Shown here: positions 6,023 through 6,069 of the stretch, piece after piece
How the letters are laid out: every line of letters starts with the position of its first letter
How positions within the stretch are numbered: position 1 is the stretch's first letter
Assembly (NCBI GenBank): GCA_002737585.1
Contig: NSIA01000170.1
Span: 1-6,069, forward strand
Source: Planctomycetaceae bacterium
Lineage (GTDB): Bacteria > Planctomycetota > Phycisphaerae > Phycisphaerales > SM1A02
Length of the DNA stretch: 6,069 bases
Direction of reading: 5' to 3'
The notes under the pieces: model-generated
Databases searched by the model: none
Told to the model about the DNA's origin: nothing
The model's input: only the letters and a program-made list of their open reading frames with translations
Program-made: the position numbers and the translations under genes

Positions 6023-6069
6023 ATCTCCACGCAGCCCAGTACGACACCGCCGCACTTCCATACAAGGTC
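6019..6069 (+). CDS. Possible start of an unidentified third gene of the pdxJ-dapA unit (partial)
   Basis: A TTG at 6019 overlaps the dapA TGA stop (6020-6022) as TTGA. It opens a frame that stays free of stops to the window edge, reading (M)NLHAAQYDTAALPYKV over 17 codons. A 4-bp stop/start overlap is typical of translationally coupled genes, and the composition is protein-like. The evidence is short: 17 codons are often open by chance, TTG is a minority start codon, and no Shine-Dalgarno is clear. Function cannot be told. If this is not a gene, the last 47 nt are simply intergenic. Confidence 0.35.
   Translation, partial: MNLHAAQYDTAALPYKV

Noticed and set aside
4895..6061. 388-codon open frame on the minus strand covering dapA
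   Set aside because: It is antisense to a gene with full DapA motifs. Its translation is rich in Arg, Cys and His without any family motif, a typical shadow frame in GC-rich coding DNA.

Overview
This is an ordinary chromosomal housekeeping segment of about 6 kb from a moderately GC-rich bacterium. It holds five complete genes and one truncated gene, plus a possible start of a seventh. I see no mobile element, CRISPR array, tRNA or rRNA. The best guess for the organism is a planctomycete, perhaps of the Phycisphaerae. Two things point that way: a eukaryote-like UAP1/UDPGP-family pyrophosphorylase, and a divergent P-loop nucleotide kinase reading GAPGVGKGTQ. This is inference from remembered family features, not from a search.

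Layout: positions 1-238 (minus) carry the N-terminal 79 codons of an adenylate-kinase-like enzyme. A 127-bp divergent intergenic region with nested inverted repeats separates it from recJ (366-2090, plus). A 58-bp convergent gap follows. Next is a minus-strand pair: phoU (3591-4271) overlaps by ATGA the downstream gene for a UDP-N-acetylglucosamine-type pyrophosphorylase (2149-3594). A 63-bp divergent intergenic region with a symmetric inverted repeat leads to the plus-strand pair pdxJ (4335-5090) and dapA (5096-6022). A TTG-started reading frame overlapping the dapA stop codon (6019 onward) may begin a third gene of that unit.

Functionally, the pyrophosphorylase (UDP-GlcNAc) and DapA (the route to meso-diaminopimelate and lysine) both feed cell-wall precursor supply. 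PdxJ makes pyridoxine 5'-phosphate, the precursor of PLP, which the later diaminopimelate and lysine enzymes need. RecJ acts in DNA repair, PhoU in phosphate signalling, and the kinase in nucleotide balance.

The most interesting signal is regulatory. All five transcription-unit-type starts (adk, recJ, phoU, pdxJ, dapA) have a TANNNT -10-like hexamer 6-10 nt before the start codon, and most lack a usable Shine-Dalgarno. The gene inside an operon (the pyrophosphorylase) lacks this hexamer but has an AGGA motif before its second Met. This suggests leaderless or near-leaderless transcription. An 18-bp inverted repeat also lies exactly midway between the two divergent hexamers of phoU and pdxJ. 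No new defence or enzymatic system is evident.
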